Notes: generated by a model from the letters alone, not told the origin. Shown: positions 50,964 to 63,170, counted from the stretch's first letter. The stretch: DNA of 64,000 nt from Amycolatopsis pittospori (GCF_013870525.1 NZ_JACBXD010000008.1:1-64000), one strand, 5' to 3'. Program-made: numbers and translations.

Positions 50964-52754
50964 TCACGAGTTCCGCGCCGGCGCGACGATGCCGTACTCG
51001 TGGATCTTCCGGTAGATCGTCGCCCTGGAGATGCCGAGAAGCTGGGCCGCGCGCATCTTGTTGCCGTCGGCGTCCTCGAGGCTCCGCACGATCGCGTCGC
51101 GTTCGATCACCTCGAACCGGTTGAGCGGGCGGCGGGTGACGGCGTGGAACTCGGCGGGGAGGTCGCCGGGGACGATGGTCCCCGCGCGGCGGCGTTGCGC
51201 GACCTTCCGCAGCACCTGGTAGAGCTGGCCGGCGTTGCCCGGCCATTCGGCCCGCATGAGCAGGTGCAGTGCGGCCGCCGAACAGGTGAGCCGCCCGCCG
51301 TAGCCGAGTTTGCTCAGGAACAAGGGGACGAGCTCGGCGAGGTCTTCGGCGTGGTGGCGCAGCGGTGGGACCTGGACGGTACGCGGGAAGAATTTCAGCA
51401 CCTCCGCCAGCGCGGGCGCGGCTTCGGTGCCGGGAGCCAGCGTCAGCACCACCCACGGGCCGTCGTCGTGGAGTTCCCGGAGCACCTGGACGAGCGCGTC
51501 CGCGGCGGCGGCCGGGAGGCGGTGCGCTTGCCGGATGACCAGGGTGGCCGGGGGATGGGCGCGGAGTTCGCGGTGCAGATCGGCCGCCCACTCCGCGCCC
51601 TCCGCGCCCGCGGTGTCCACTGTGCACAGTCGTTCCGCCGGACTGCGGCGCATGTGCATACCCTTGGCCAGGACGTGTTTCCCGGTGCCGGGGCCGCCTT
51701 CGAGGACGACCCATTCCTTGCGGCCGAACCCGGCTTCGAGCTCGTGGCCGCACCGCAGCCACATCGGCGCGGAGCCGACGACGCCGGGCAGGTACATCGG
51801 CAGCATCGGTGTGCTCCCGGAGGTGGACTCCTCGGTTTCGACGAGTTTGACCGACAGCACGCCGCCCGCGACGTCGCCGTCCCGTCGTCCGGGGACGCGG
51901 CGGCAGAACAGGCGGACCCGCTGACCGCTCGACAACGCGAGACTCGCCGTCGTCCGGCCACCCGACTCCAGCGCCTCGGCGGCGAACCCGAGCAGGACCG
52001 ACTGGTCGGCCGGGTCGAGCAACTGCCGCGCCCGGTCGTTCATCATCACGATGTCCTCGTTGAACGCCAGGACGATCCCGGTCCAGCGGCGGCAGGTCTG
52101 CAGATAGTTCTGGAACAGCAGCATCTCCCGCAGATCGCTGTGCCGGAGCATCGCCTGCCGGATCTGCTCGGCGGTGGAACGGGCCAGCGCCAGCAGCAGC
52201 CCGCCCGCGTCCTTGTACCAGCAGGTGAGGTCGATCGCGCCGATCTTCTTACCGGAGATCGGATGATGGATCGGGACGCCGGCGCAGGCCAGGTTCTCCA
52301 GATGCTCCGCGTAGTGCTCGTGCCCGAACACCTGCGTGGCCCGGCCGTCTTCGAGCGCGGTGCCGATCCCGTTGGTGCCGACGGACTGTTCGCCGTAACT
52401 GAACCCGGGGACCAGTTCGACACTTTCGAGATGGCGGCGCAGTTCGTTGTCACCGGTGCTCTGGGTGAGGACCACGCCGTTCGGGTCGGTGAGAATGAGG
52501 CTGATCGGCTGGCCGTCGAACTGCTCGCCGAGCTTCGCCAGCACCGGCTCGGCACCGCGGATCAGCGGGATGTCGAGGTTCTGGTCGCCGAGGTAGCGCG
52601 GGTCGATCCGGTCGGCCTGCACCCGGAAGTCCCGCGACCGGCGCCACGAAGCCAGGATCGGCTGCCGGACATGGCGCGATTCGACCTGCTCCTCGGTGAG
52701 GAACCGGATCCTGGTCCGGGCGAGCTCTTCGTCGGCGACGACCATGCCGTCCAC
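50964..52754 (-). CDS. mimR: MimR-type regulator: enhancer-binding-protein fold without the sigma-54 loop
   Basis: About 596 residues from GTG 52754 (GGGAGG four bases upstream) or ATG 52745. The N-terminal GAF-like sensor (VVLTQSTGDNELRRHLESVE, VGTNGIGTALEDGRATQVFG, AEHLENLACAGVPIHHPISG) matches AcoR/MimR proteins. An AAA+ domain keeps Walker A (GGPGTGKHVLAKG) and WPGNAGQL, but has a decayed Walker B (TLVIRQAH) and no GAFTGA. The C-terminal FIS-type HTH (GNKMRAAQLLGISRATIYRK) binds DNA. MimR activates mim genes in mycobacteria in response to acetone-type compounds. Confidence 0.88.
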   Translation of the reverse strand: MDGMVVADEELARTRIRFLTEEQVESRHVRQPILASWRRSRDFRVQADRIDPRYLGDQNLDIPLIRGAEPVLAKLGEQFDGQPISLILTDPNGVVLTQSTGDNELRRHLESVELVPGFSYGEQSVGTNGIGTALEDGRATQVFGHEHYAEHLENLACAGVPIHHPISGKKIGAIDLTCWYKDAGGLLLALARSTAEQIRQAMLRHSDLREMLLFQNYLQTCRRWTGIVLAFNEDIVMMNDRARQLLDPADQSVLLGFAAEALESGGRTTASLALSSGQRVRLFCRRVPGRRDGDVAGGVLSVKLVETEESTSGSTPMLPMYLPGVVGSAPMWLRCGHELEAGFGRKEWVVLEGGPGTGKHVLAKGMHMRRSPAERLCTVDTAGAEGAEWAADLHRELRAHPPATLVIRQAHRLPAAAADALVQVLRELHDDGPWVVLTLAPGTEAAPALAEVLKFFPRTVQVPPLRHHAEDLAELVPLFLSKLGYGGRLTCSAAALHLLMRAEWPGNAGQLYQVLRKVAQRRRAGTIVPGDLPAEFHAVTRRPLNRFEVIERDAIVRSLEDADGNKMRAAQLLGISRATIYRKIHEYGIVAPARNS

Positions 52755-52844
52755 CTGACCTCCCGCGAGTCCCGCGGCCCGCGTGGGTGCGGGCACACCC
52801 TTGTGCCGCTCCTCCCAGGGTAGAGGCGGGTGGGCGGGGGCGGT

Positions 52845-52859
52845 GTCTCAAATTGAGAC
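52845..52859. promoter_or_regulatory. MimR operator, copy 1
   Basis: GTCTCAAATTGAGAC is a 15-bp perfect palindrome about a central A. It lies 90 bp before the regulator start and 61 bp before the small gene at 52921. The sequence GGTGTCTCA-N-ATTGAGAC is shared with the copy at 53174. Confidence 0.75.
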
Positions 52860-52920
52860 GTCCGGGTGTCGGTGCGCGAGGTGCGATGAGGGGTCAGCCC
52901 GCCGAAGCGAGGAGTGCCCG

Positions 52921-53166
52921 ATGCCACCGGCCAGCCCGCCCTCGGAGACCTACAACCCGTGGACCGTCGTCAATCTCGTCTTCCGTCATCTGGCCGAGCA
53001 GGGTCTGCACCCCGTGCTCGGCGCCGACGGCCATCCGGGTGAACCGGCCGCGGACCTTCTGCGTGCCTTCGGGATCACCCCGACCGTCGAGGGCGACGCG
53101 CGGATCCAGCGCGGGATCCACGACGAGCTGGCCGAACTCCGCGCCCGGATGCTCGGCGAGCGTTAG
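52921..53166 (+). CDS. small protein (81 aa) between regulator and monooxygenase
   Basis: Begins MPPASPPSETYNPWTVVNLV, then FRHLAEQGLHPVLGADGHPG, ending in a charged helix (HDELAELRARMLGER). Not recognised. RBS GCGAGGAG. It lies between the two regulator operators and in the same direction as mimA, so the first operator probably drives it and the second drives mimA. It may be a sensor partner, a chaperone or an unrelated peptide. Confidence 0.65.
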   Translation: MPPASPPSETYNPWTVVNLVFRHLAEQGLHPVLGADGHPGEPAADLLRAFGITPTVEGDARIQRGIHDELAELRARMLGER

Positions 53167-53173
53167 GCCGGGT

Positions 53174-53188
53174 GTCTCACATTGAGAC
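53174..53188. promoter_or_regulatory. MimR operator, copy 2, before mimA
   Basis: GTCTCACATTGAGAC, arms perfect over six bases with CAT in the centre; 17 of the 18 bases from the GGT onward equal copy 1. TCTAAT at 53211-53216 is a good -10 but no -35 is visible, as expected for an activator-dependent promoter. Confidence 0.75.
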
Positions 53189-53297
53189 CCGCGGCGTTCG
53201 CGGGCCGCCCTCTAATGGTGAGCGCAGGACGTGCGCCCCGAACCGGCCGGTGGGGGAGCAGCCCGGCCGCCGGGTGCCACGGATTAAGGAGTGATCC

Positions 53298-54947
53298 ATG
53301 AGCCGCCAGAGTGTGGCGAAAGCCCACCAGAAGATCCAGGAACTGTCCTGGGAACCGGCGTATCACACGCCGGTGTCGCACTACGGAACCGATTACACCT
53401 TCCGCAAGGCCAAGAAGAAGGATCCGCTCAAACAAGTCCTCCGGTCCTATTTCCCGATGCAGGAGGAAAAGGACCACCGGGTCTACGGTGCCGAGGACGG
53501 CGCGATCCGCGGCAATATGTTCCGTCAGGTCCAGGAACGCTGGCTGGAGTGGCAGAAACTGTTCCTGAGCATCATCCCGCTGCCCGAGATCTCGGCCGCG
53601 CGGGCGATGCCGCTGCTGTTCCGCACGGTGCCGAACCCGGAACTGCACAACGGCCAGGCCATCCAGATGATCGACGAGGTCCGGCATTCCACGATCCAGC
53701 AGAACCTCAAACGCCTGTACATGCAGAACTACATCGACCCGGCCGGCTTCAACTCGAGTCTGCGCAACTTCCAGAACGACTACTGCGGCACGATCGGCCG
53801 TCAGTTCGCCGAGGGGTTCATCACCGGTGACGCCATCACCGCGGCGAGCATCTACCTGACCATCGTGGCGGAGACGGCGTTCACGAACACGCTGTTCGTC
53901 GCGATGCCCGCCGAGGCCGCCGCCAACGGCGACTATCTGCTGCCGACGGTGTTCCACTCCGTGCAGTCCGACGAATCCCGCCACATCAGCAACGGCTACG
54001 CGACACTGCTGATGGCGTTGTCCGACGAGAGCAACCATCAACTGCTCGAACGCGACCTGCGGTACGCGTGGTGGAACAACCACGCCGTCGTCGACGCGGC
54101 GATCGGCACGTTCATCGAATACGGCACCAAGGACCGCCGCAAGGACCGCGAGAGTTACGCGGAGATGTGGCGCCGCTGGATCTACGACGACTACTACCGC
54201 AGCTACCTCGTCCCGCTGGAGAAGTACGGTCTCGTCATCCCGCACGACCTCATCGAAGAGTCGTGGAACCGGATCTGGAACAAGGGTTACGTGCACGAGG
54301 TCGCGCAGTTCTTCGCCACCGGCTGGCTCGCCAACTACTGGCGGATCGACCCGATGACGGACAAGGACTTCGAGTGGTTCGAGTACAAGTATCCGGGCTG
54401 GTACGACAAGTACGGCAAGTGGTGGGAGAACTACAACCGCCTCGCCACGCCGAACGGGCACCACCCGATCGTCGCCGAAGGCGTCGACTACGTGTACCCG
54501 CACCGGTGCTGGACCTGCATGGTGCCGTGCCTCATCCGCGAGGACATGGTCACCGACAAGGTCGAGGGACAGTGGCGCACCTACTGCTCGGAAACCTGTC
54601 GCTGGACCGACGCCGAAGCCTTCCAGCCCACCTACCAGGGCCGTAGCACGCCGAACATGGGCAAGCTCGTCGGCGCCCGTGAATGGGAAACGCTGTACCA
54701 CGGCTGGAACTGGGCCGACGTCGTCTCCGACATGGGTTTCGTGCGTGACGACGGCAAGACGATGGTCGCGCAGCCGCATCTGGACCTCGACCCGAAGAAG
54801 ATGTGGACGCTCGACCATCTGCGCCGGATGCCCGAGGTGCAGTCGCCGAACGTGCTGCTGAACCAGATGACCGACGCCGAACGCGCCGCGTTCCAGGCCG
54901 ACTACAACCGCCAAGGCCCGGCCGGCCGCCCGGCACCGCGTACCTGA
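53298..54947 (+). CDS. mimA: binuclear iron monooxygenase, hydroxylase large subunit
   Basis: 549 residues matching MimA/PrmA. The six iron ligands can be placed: E97, E127, H130 (DEVRH), E192, E226, H229 (DESRH). Their spacing (30, 3, 65, 34, 3) is identical to E114, E144, H147, E209, E243, H246 of methane monooxygenase MmoX. A C-terminal YHS-like block has [10 protein letters not shown] and YCSETC. It oxidises small alkanes, ketones or phenols at the di-iron centre with MimBCD. It heads the operon, with RBS TAAGGAG before the ATG. Confidence 0.96.
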   Translation: MSRQSVAKAHQKIQELSWEPAYHTPVSHYGTDYTFRKAKKKDPLKQVLRSYFPMQEEKDHRVYGAEDGAIRGNMFRQVQERWLEWQKLFLSIIPLPEISAARAMPLLFRTVPNPELHNGQAIQMIDEVRHSTIQQNLKRLYMQNYIDPAGFNSSLRNFQNDYCGTIGRQFAEGFITGDAITAASIYLTIVAETAFTNTLFVAMPAEAAANGDYLLPTVFHSVQSDESRHISNGYATLLMALSDESNHQLLERDLRYAWWNNHAVVDAAIGTFIEYGTKDRRKDRESYAEMWRRWIYDDYYRSYLVPLEKYGLVIPHDLIEESWNRIWNKGYVHEVAQFFATGWLANYWRIDPMTDKDFEWFEYKYPGWYDKYGKWWENYNRLATPNGHHPIVAEGVDYVYPHRCWTCMVPCLIREDMVTDKVEGQWRTYCSETCRWTDAEAFQPTYQGRSTPNMGKLVGAREWETLYHGWNWADVVSDMGFVRDDGKTMVAQPHLDLDPKKMWTLDHLRRMPEVQSPNVLLNQMTDAERAAFQADYNRQGPAGRPAPRT

Positions 54948-55035
54948 GACGCACCCTGAGACCAGGTGGGGAGGGCGGACCCCTCCGCGACACAACGTCC
55001 TCCCCGCCACCAATTCTCGCCCGGACGAGGAGCCC

Positions 55036-56067
55036 ATGGAAAAGCACAGGGTGCGGTTCGAGCCGGTCGGCATCGAGATCGACGTCGACGAGGACCAGAC
55101 GATCCTGCGTGCCGCCGCCGAGCAGGGCGTCATGCTCATGCACGGCTGCAAGGAAGGGCAGTGCGCGGCCTGCAAATCCTTCATCCTCGACGGCGACGAC
55201 GTCGAACACGACCGGTACTCGACCTTCGCCCTGCCCGACTACGAAAAGGAAGAGGGCTTCACCCTGCTGTGCCGGGCACACGCCTACGAAGACCTCACGA
55301 TCGAACTCCTCAACTACGACGAGGAGATGATCCAGTCCGGGCTGCCGATCACCGACGCGGTGGTGGAGGTCGTTTCGAACGAGAACGTCACCCACGATCT
55401 GCGGCATCTCGTCGTCCGGCTGGTCGAACCGGCGGACCTGAAGTTCTTTCCCGGCCAGTACCTGGACTTCAAGATCCCCGGCACGGACGAGACGCGGTCG
55501 TTCTCCATGGCCAACACCTCCGCGCGGGACGGGTTGCTGGAGTTCGTCGTCAAGATCTACCCCGGTGGCCTGTTCTCGGAGTTCCTCGACAGCAAGGTGG
55601 AAGCGGGCGACCGGCTGGAGGTCACCGGCCCGTTCGGCGTGTTCACCCTCCGGGACGCGCCGGGCGCCGAGGTGGTGTTCGTCGGCGGCGGGGCCGGGAT
55701 GGCGCCCATCCTGGCCCTGCTGCGGACGATGGCCGAACGCGGTATCGACCGCAAGGCCGCCTTCTACTACGGAGCCCGGCGGCGCCAGGATCTCTGCTTC
55801 GAGGAAGAACTGACCGCACTCGCCGGGAAACTGAAGAATTTCCGCTACATACCGGCACTTTCCGAATCCGGGGACGAGGACTGGGACGGCGAGACCGGGT
55901 TCGTCACCGACGTGCTCAAGCGAGCCGGACACGATCTCGCCGGCGCCGACGCCTATGTCTGCGGGCCACCGCCGATGGTGGAGGCGGCTCTGGAGTTGCT
56001 GCCTTCCCTCGGAGTCGCGGACAAACGCGTCTTCTACGACAAGTTCACCACTACCGGTGAGGAATGA
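55036..56067 (+). CDS. mimB: monooxygenase NADH reductase component
   Basis: 343 residues: a plant-type 2Fe-2S domain with C38, C43, C46 and C79 (HGCKEGQCAACKSF, LLCRAHA), an FAD domain with RSFSMANTS, and an NAD domain starting VVFVGGGAGMAPILALL. It passes electrons from NADH to the hydroxylase. Follows mimA by 88 bp with GAGGAG before the ATG. Confidence 0.95.
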   Translation: MEKHRVRFEPVGIEIDVDEDQTILRAAAEQGVMLMHGCKEGQCAACKSFILDGDDVEHDRYSTFALPDYEKEEGFTLLCRAHAYEDLTIELLNYDEEMIQSGLPITDAVVEVVSNENVTHDLRHLVVRLVEPADLKFFPGQYLDFKIPGTDETRSFSMANTSARDGLLEFVVKIYPGGLFSEFLDSKVEAGDRLEVTGPFGVFTLRDAPGAEVVFVGGGAGMAPILALLRTMAERGIDRKAAFYYGARRRQDLCFEEELTALAGKLKNFRYIPALSESGDEDWDGETGFVTDVLKRAGHDLAGADAYVCGPPPMVEAALELLPSLGVADKRVFYDKFTTTGEE

Positions 56068-56071
56068 ACCC

Positions 56072-57241
56072 ATGACAGCCACCGAAGAACGCAGTGTGCC
56101 GAAGCCGGTCTTCACCGACGCCGAGGCCGGAGCCAAGGTGTTCCCGGATTCGGACGCGCGCCGGTTCAACTACTACCACTCGGCCAAGCGCAAGCAGAGC
56201 CACTACGAGGATGTCACCGTCGAGGTCCAGCCAGATCCGCGGCACTACCTCTCCCAAGGCTGGCTGTACGCGTTCGCCGACGGCAAGGGCGGCTACCCGC
56301 TCGAGTGGACGGCGCTCAAGGCATGGGGTTCGGATCGGCCGGAACCGGAACGCGGCCCGGGTTCGGGAGGCAAGGGTTACGACTGGCCCGCGCACGGCTG
56401 GCACGAATTCCGTGACCCCAACGAGGAATGGGAGCTGACCCTCTACCGGTACAACGCGAACGTCGTCCGCCAGCTCAACCAGAACGTCGACGCGGCGCGG
56501 CAGGCCAAGGCCTTCGAGCAGTGGAACCCCAACTGGATCGACTTCGTGGCGAAGAACGTCGGGGCGTGGATGCACGTCGACCACGGTCTCGGGCTGTACC
56601 TGTTCGCCAACGCCAACCGCCGCGCGCCCACCAACATGCACAACAACGCGATCTCGGTGAACAGCATGCACCGCATCCGCGCGGCGCAGGATCTGGCGCT
56701 GTACAACCTCACCCTCACCGAGGAGATCGAGGGTTTCGACGGCTCCGCGCATCTGGAGACGTGGAACTCCGATCCCGCGTGGCAGGGCGTACGCGAGACG
56801 GCCGAGCAGCTGACCGGCATCTGGGACTGGTGCGAGGCGATCTTCGCCGCGAACGTCGTGTTCGAGCCGCTGGTCGGCGAATTGTTCCGCAGCAACCTCG
56901 TACAGCAGGCCGCGCCGGCGAACGGCGACTTCGTCACCCCGACCCTCGTCGGTGCCGAGGAATTCGACTACTCCGAGCGGGATCTCCGCTACACGAAGCA
57001 GATGTTCGACCTGCTCGTCGACGACCGCCAGTACGCCGACCCCAACAAGGAGATCCTCCAGGGCTGGCTCCAGGACTGGGTTCCCCGGTGCATCGCCGCC
57101 GCCCGCACGCTGCAGCCGCTGTGGTCGCAGCCCGACGCCAAACCGACCCGGTTCGAAGACGGCCTCGACCGGGCGAAGAGCCGGTTCGTCGGCATCCTGT
57201 CCGATCTGGGTCTCAAAGCACCGAAGGAGCTGGGCCAGTGA
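56072..57241 (+). CDS. mimC: hydroxylase small (beta) subunit
   Basis: 389 residues of the ferritin-like helical fold without iron ligands: ARRFNYYHSAKRKQSHYEDV, WELTLYRYNANVVRQLNQNV, NMHNNAISVNSMHRIRAAQD, LETWNSDPAWQGVRETAEQL. It forms the (alpha beta)2 core with MimA. Starts 4 bp after the reductase stop, with GTGAGGA upstream; its stop overlaps mimD (GTGA). Confidence 0.95.
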   Translation: MTATEERSVPKPVFTDAEAGAKVFPDSDARRFNYYHSAKRKQSHYEDVTVEVQPDPRHYLSQGWLYAFADGKGGYPLEWTALKAWGSDRPEPERGPGSGGKGYDWPAHGWHEFRDPNEEWELTLYRYNANVVRQLNQNVDAARQAKAFEQWNPNWIDFVAKNVGAWMHVDHGLGLYLFANANRRAPTNMHNNAISVNSMHRIRAAQDLALYNLTLTEEIEGFDGSAHLETWNSDPAWQGVRETAEQLTGIWDWCEAIFAANVVFEPLVGELFRSNLVQQAAPANGDFVTPTLVGAEEFDYSERDLRYTKQMFDLLVDDRQYADPNKEILQGWLQDWVPRCIAAARTLQPLWSQPDAKPTRFEDGLDRAKSRFVGILSDLGLKAPKELGQ

Positions 57242-57609
57242 CCATCTTCAAAACGGCCGAAAGCCCGTACAAGGCCAACAACACCGCGTCCAACATGTGC
57301 GGGTTCACCCTGATGAACAACCAGGTCGGGGCGATCATCGCGGAGGTCGCGGGAAGCCTGGAGAACGTCACGATCACGCCACTGCCTTCGATGATCCGAG
57401 TCGACGCCACCGGCCGGATGGACCTCGTGTACGCCGAGGTCGACGAGGCCGCCGGCGAGGAGGAGGGCTGGTTCAACGCGGCCGAGTTCGAGGAGAGCAT
57501 GTCCACCCACTACGGCCGGATGGTGCACCTCGACGACCGCACGATCATGTTCGCCAACCCGGAGGACGCGGCCGAGTACCTCGACTTCGACCTCAAGCCC
57601 GTCAGCTGA
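57238..57609 (+). CDS. mimD: monooxygenase coupling (effector) protein
   Basis: 123 residues, family MmoB/DmpM: MCGFTLMNNQVGAIIAEVAG, ITPLPSMIRVDATGRMDLVY, then HYGRMVHLDDRTIMFANPED. It binds the hydroxylase and couples oxygen use to substrate turnover. GTG start overlapping mimC by four bases. Confidence 0.95.
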   Translation: MTIFKTAESPYKANNTASNMCGFTLMNNQVGAIIAEVAGSLENVTITPLPSMIRVDATGRMDLVYAEVDEAAGEEEGWFNAAEFEESMSTHYGRMVHLDDRTIMFANPEDAAEYLDFDLKPVS

Positions 57610-57642
57610 CGCCCCGCCCACCACCCAGCCGGAGGCACGCTC

Positions 57643-58680
57643 ATGTACACAAAGGACGGAGAGAAGTACTTCGTCGTCGACAGCCACACCCATTTCTGGG
57701 ACGCCAGCCCGGAGAACTGGGTGGCGGGGCAGGAGGAGTTCGCCAAGGGCTGGATCGAATGCTTCCACGCCTACCAGGGACTCGGCCCGAAGGAGACCCA
57801 CTGGCCGATCGACCGGTTCCAGAAGTACTCCGAAGAACTGATGATGCACGACCTGTTCGAAGTGGGACACGTCGACAAGGCGATCTTCCAGCCGACGAAT
57901 CTGCGGCAGTGGTACAAGAACGGGTTCAACACCACCGAGGTCGACGGCGCGCTGGCCGAGAAGTATCCCGGCAGGTTCCTCGTCAACACCACGTTCGACC
58001 CGCGTGAGGGCGACGAAGGGCTGAAGGCGTTCGAGGAACGGGTCAAGCGCTACGGCGCCAAGGGCGTCAAGCTCTACACGGCGGAGTGGCGGGGCGAGTC
58101 GCGCGGCTGGAGCCTGAAGGATCCGGAAGCCGCCCGATATCTGGAGAAGTGCGAGGAACTGGGCGTCAAGAACATCCACGTCCACAAAGGACCGACGATC
58201 TGGCCGCTGGACAAGGACGCCTTCGACGTCTCCGACATCGACCACGTGGCGACGAACTTCCAGGGGCTGAACTTCATCGTGGAGCACGTCGGTCTGCCTC
58301 GGATCGAGGACTTCTGCTTCATGGCCACGCAGGAACGCAACGTCTACGCGGGGCTCGCGGTCGTCGTCGGCGGGCTGATGCACGCCCGGCCGAAGTTCTT
58401 CGCGAAGGTGATGGGCGAGCTGATGTTCTGGATCGGCGAGGACAAGCTGATCTTCGGCGCCGACTACGCGATCTGGGAACCGAAGTGGCAGGTCGAGGGC
58501 TTCGTCGACTGGAACATGCCCGAGGACGACGAGTTGTCGGACTTCGCCCCGCTCACCGTCGCGCAGAAGAAGAAGATCCTGGGCTTGAACGCGGCCCGGC
58601 TCTACGACATCGAAGTCCCGCCCGAGCTGCGGCTCGCCCAGGAGACCGAGGTCGAGCCGGTCGGCGTGCAACAGCCATGA
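57643..58680 (+). CDS. amidohydrolase-family protein of the mim operon
   Basis: 345 residues of the TIM-barrel metal-dependent hydrolase family (amidohydro_2): HxH in VVDSHTHFWDASPENWV, YGAKGVKLYTAEWRGESR, NFIVEHVGLPRIEDFCF, LIFGADYAIWEP. The same gene follows mimD in mycobacteria. Its job there is not settled; it may aid assembly or process an oxidation product. Overlaps the next gene by ATGA. Confidence 0.9.
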   Translation: MYTKDGEKYFVVDSHTHFWDASPENWVAGQEEFAKGWIECFHAYQGLGPKETHWPIDRFQKYSEELMMHDLFEVGHVDKAIFQPTNLRQWYKNGFNTTEVDGALAEKYPGRFLVNTTFDPREGDEGLKAFEERVKRYGAKGVKLYTAEWRGESRGWSLKDPEAARYLEKCEELGVKNIHVHKGPTIWPLDKDAFDVSDIDHVATNFQGLNFIVEHVGLPRIEDFCFMATQERNVYAGLAVVVGGLMHARPKFFAKVMGELMFWIGEDKLIFGADYAIWEPKWQVEGFVDWNMPEDDELSDFAPLTVAQKKKILGLNAARLYDIEVPPELRLAQETEVEPVGVQQP

Positions 58681-59392
58681 CCGCCGTGTCGGCGGACCGC
58701 ACCGCCACCGCGGCGGTCTGGTCCGCCCTGCGCGCCGTCCGGGATCCGGAACTGGACGAACCGCTGCCGGACCTCGGATTCGTGGCACTGTGCGAGGTCG
58801 ACTCGGCGGGACGGGCCCGGGTGGAACTGCGGCTGCCCACGTACTTCTGCGCACCCAACTTCGCGTTCCTCATGGTCGCCGACGCCTACGACGCGGTGGC
58901 GGGTGTGGACGAGGTGACCGCGGTGGAAGTGGTACTGCTCGACCATTTCGCCGCCGACGCCATCAATCGCGGGGTGGCGGCGCGGGAAGGGTTCGTGGCG
59001 TCGTTCGAAGGGGAAGCGGCCGGTGAGCTGGACGGTCTGCGTACCGATTTCGTCCGCAAGGCCGTCCTCGCCGGGACCGACCGGGTATGCCGGGCGTTGC
59101 TCGCCAAGGGCGTCGACGCCGCCCGGCTGCCCGGGCTCACCTTGGGCGACGTCCCGGCCGGTCCCGATCTCGACAGGGTGCGACGGCGGCGGGCCGAACT
59201 GTGCCTGCCCGCCGGTGACGAGGACGCGTTACTGCTCGACCCGGTGACGGCGCTGCCGATCACGCCGTCGGAGGCGAAGCGGCATCTGGCCTTCGCCCGG
59301 CTCACCCGGACGAGTATGGAGGCCAATTCCGGCGTGTGCCGCGGCATGCTGCGCGTGCGGTACCCGCAAGTCCAGGAAGAGGAGAACACGGG

Positions 59393-59396
<4 letters not shown>
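58677..59396 (+). CDS. DUF59/MIP18-type protein of the mim operon
   Basis: 239 residues. The N-terminal ~90 residues match the DUF59 (PaaD/SufT-like) metal-cluster-assembly fold: ALRAVRDPELDEPLPDLGFV, then VELRLPTYFCAPNFAFLMV. The C-terminal part is specific to this operon type. A role in maturing the di-iron or Fe-S centres is a fair inference. Overlaps both neighbours by four bases. Confidence 0.82.
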
Positions 59397-62139
<2,743 letters not shown>

Positions 62140-62173
62140 TCGACGGGTTCGCGCGGCGCGATGCGTTCCAGAA

Positions 62174-62227
62174 GGGGGTCGTGAGTGATAAGGAGGGTTA
62201 GAACGACACTTATCACTCACGACCCCC
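62174..62227. terminator. perfect 18-bp hairpin ending the mim operon
   Basis: GGGGGTCGTGAGTGATAA, an 18-base loop, exact complement. Lies 35 bp after groEL and 46 bp from the convergent HTH gene. A decayed copy occurs at 33821. Confidence 0.75.
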
Positions 62228-62273
62228 CGGCCACGAACTGCACCTTGAGGCATCAATCGGACTGGGTTGCCCT

Positions 62274-62489
62274 TCACCGAGTCTCGTCTTCGACCCATTC
62301 GAGCAGGTCCCCGGGCTGGCAGTCGAGGACCCGGCACATGGCTTCCAAGGTGCTGAAGCGGACGGCCTTGGCGCGGCCGTTCTTCAGCACCGCCACGTTC
62401 GCCGGGGTGAGCCCGACCAGTTCGGCGAACTCGCCGACGCTCATCTTGCGTTTGGCCAGTTCGACGTCGATGCGGACGACGATCGGCAT
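62274..62489 (-). CDS. XRE-family (YozG-type) regulator
   Basis: 71 residues, only a helix-turn-helix: VRIDVELAKRKMSVGEFAEL, VGLTPANVAVLKNGRAKAVR, FSTLEAMCRVLDCQPGDLLE. Such short XRE proteins pair with DUF2975 membrane proteins. ATG 62489 shares a base with the preceding stop. Confidence 0.88.
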   Translation of the reverse strand: MPIVVRIDVELAKRKMSVGEFAELVGLTPANVAVLKNGRAKAVRFSTLEAMCRVLDCQPGDLLEWVEDETR

Positions 62490-62968
62490 CAGATCACCTG
62501 TTCCATGTCGGACCGCAGCGTGGTGGCCTGCCGCAACAGCGTGCGCAGCACGATCATGAGGAGGCCCAGCACGGCGACGCCGATCAACGCCAGGAACAAC
62601 AGGAGCGGCAGGCCCGGGTCGTCGGCGTTGAAGCCGACGTAGAGGAACACCCCCGCGAGCACCACCCAGCCGGCGACGATCGCCCACACGATCGCGTCGA
62701 CCCAGACCAGCGAGGCCCGGGTGAAGATCCGGTCCTTCTTGACCAGGGTGAGCAGTTGCCAGGTGGCCACGACCACGACCTGGACGCAGAGCACCCAGAA
62801 GACGGACACGGCCGTCGCCGGCCAGCGCAGGTATGCCATGTCCGGGTCCTGCCTGGCCATATGCGCGAACTGCCCCGGCAGGGACATGACCTGGAACAGG
62901 ACCAGGACCCCGAACAGCAGCACGAGGAACACTCTGAGGGGCGCGACCGCCCGTTGCGCGGTGAACAT
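62489..62968 (-). CDS. DUF2975 membrane protein
   Basis: 159 residues with four hydrophobic helices (LRVFLVLLFGVLVLFQVMSL; TAVSVFWVLCVQVVVVATW; AIVWAIVAGWVVLAGVFLYV; LLLFLALIGVAVLGLLMIVL). Typical partner of a YozG-like regulator, perhaps as a membrane anchor or sensor. ATG 62968; the spacing to the upstream repeats suggests self-regulation. Confidence 0.85.
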   Translation of the reverse strand: MFTAQRAVAPLRVFLVLLFGVLVLFQVMSLPGQFAHMARQDPDMAYLRWPATAVSVFWVLCVQVVVVATWQLLTLVKKDRIFTRASLVWVDAIVWAIVAGWVVLAGVFLYVGFNADDPGLPLLLFLALIGVAVLGLLMIVLRTLLRQATTLRSDMEQVI

Positions 62969-62984
62969 GCATCGATGTTCGCTG

Positions 62985-63017
62985 GTTATCTATCGAAAGT
63001 CAATCGGTAGCTATCGA
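62985..63017. promoter_or_regulatory. two direct repeats before the DUF2975/XRE operon
   Basis: GTTATCTATCGA (62985) and GGTAGCTATCGA (63006) are spaced exactly 21 bp, two helical turns, so a regulator could bind both on one face. They lie 17-49 bp before the start. Confidence 0.55.
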
Positions 63018-63170
63018 CTTGTGCGTGCCAAGACGAGGAGCGGCCGCTGGTCGGGCGGGGCGAGCATCGTTGGCCGGAACTGTTCACGATGTCCTGGAAC
63101 AGGGCGGGACGGTCCTCATCGTCCATGCGGATCAGGGCCCTCGTGCTGGAGCCGGTGGTCTCGCGTGAGT

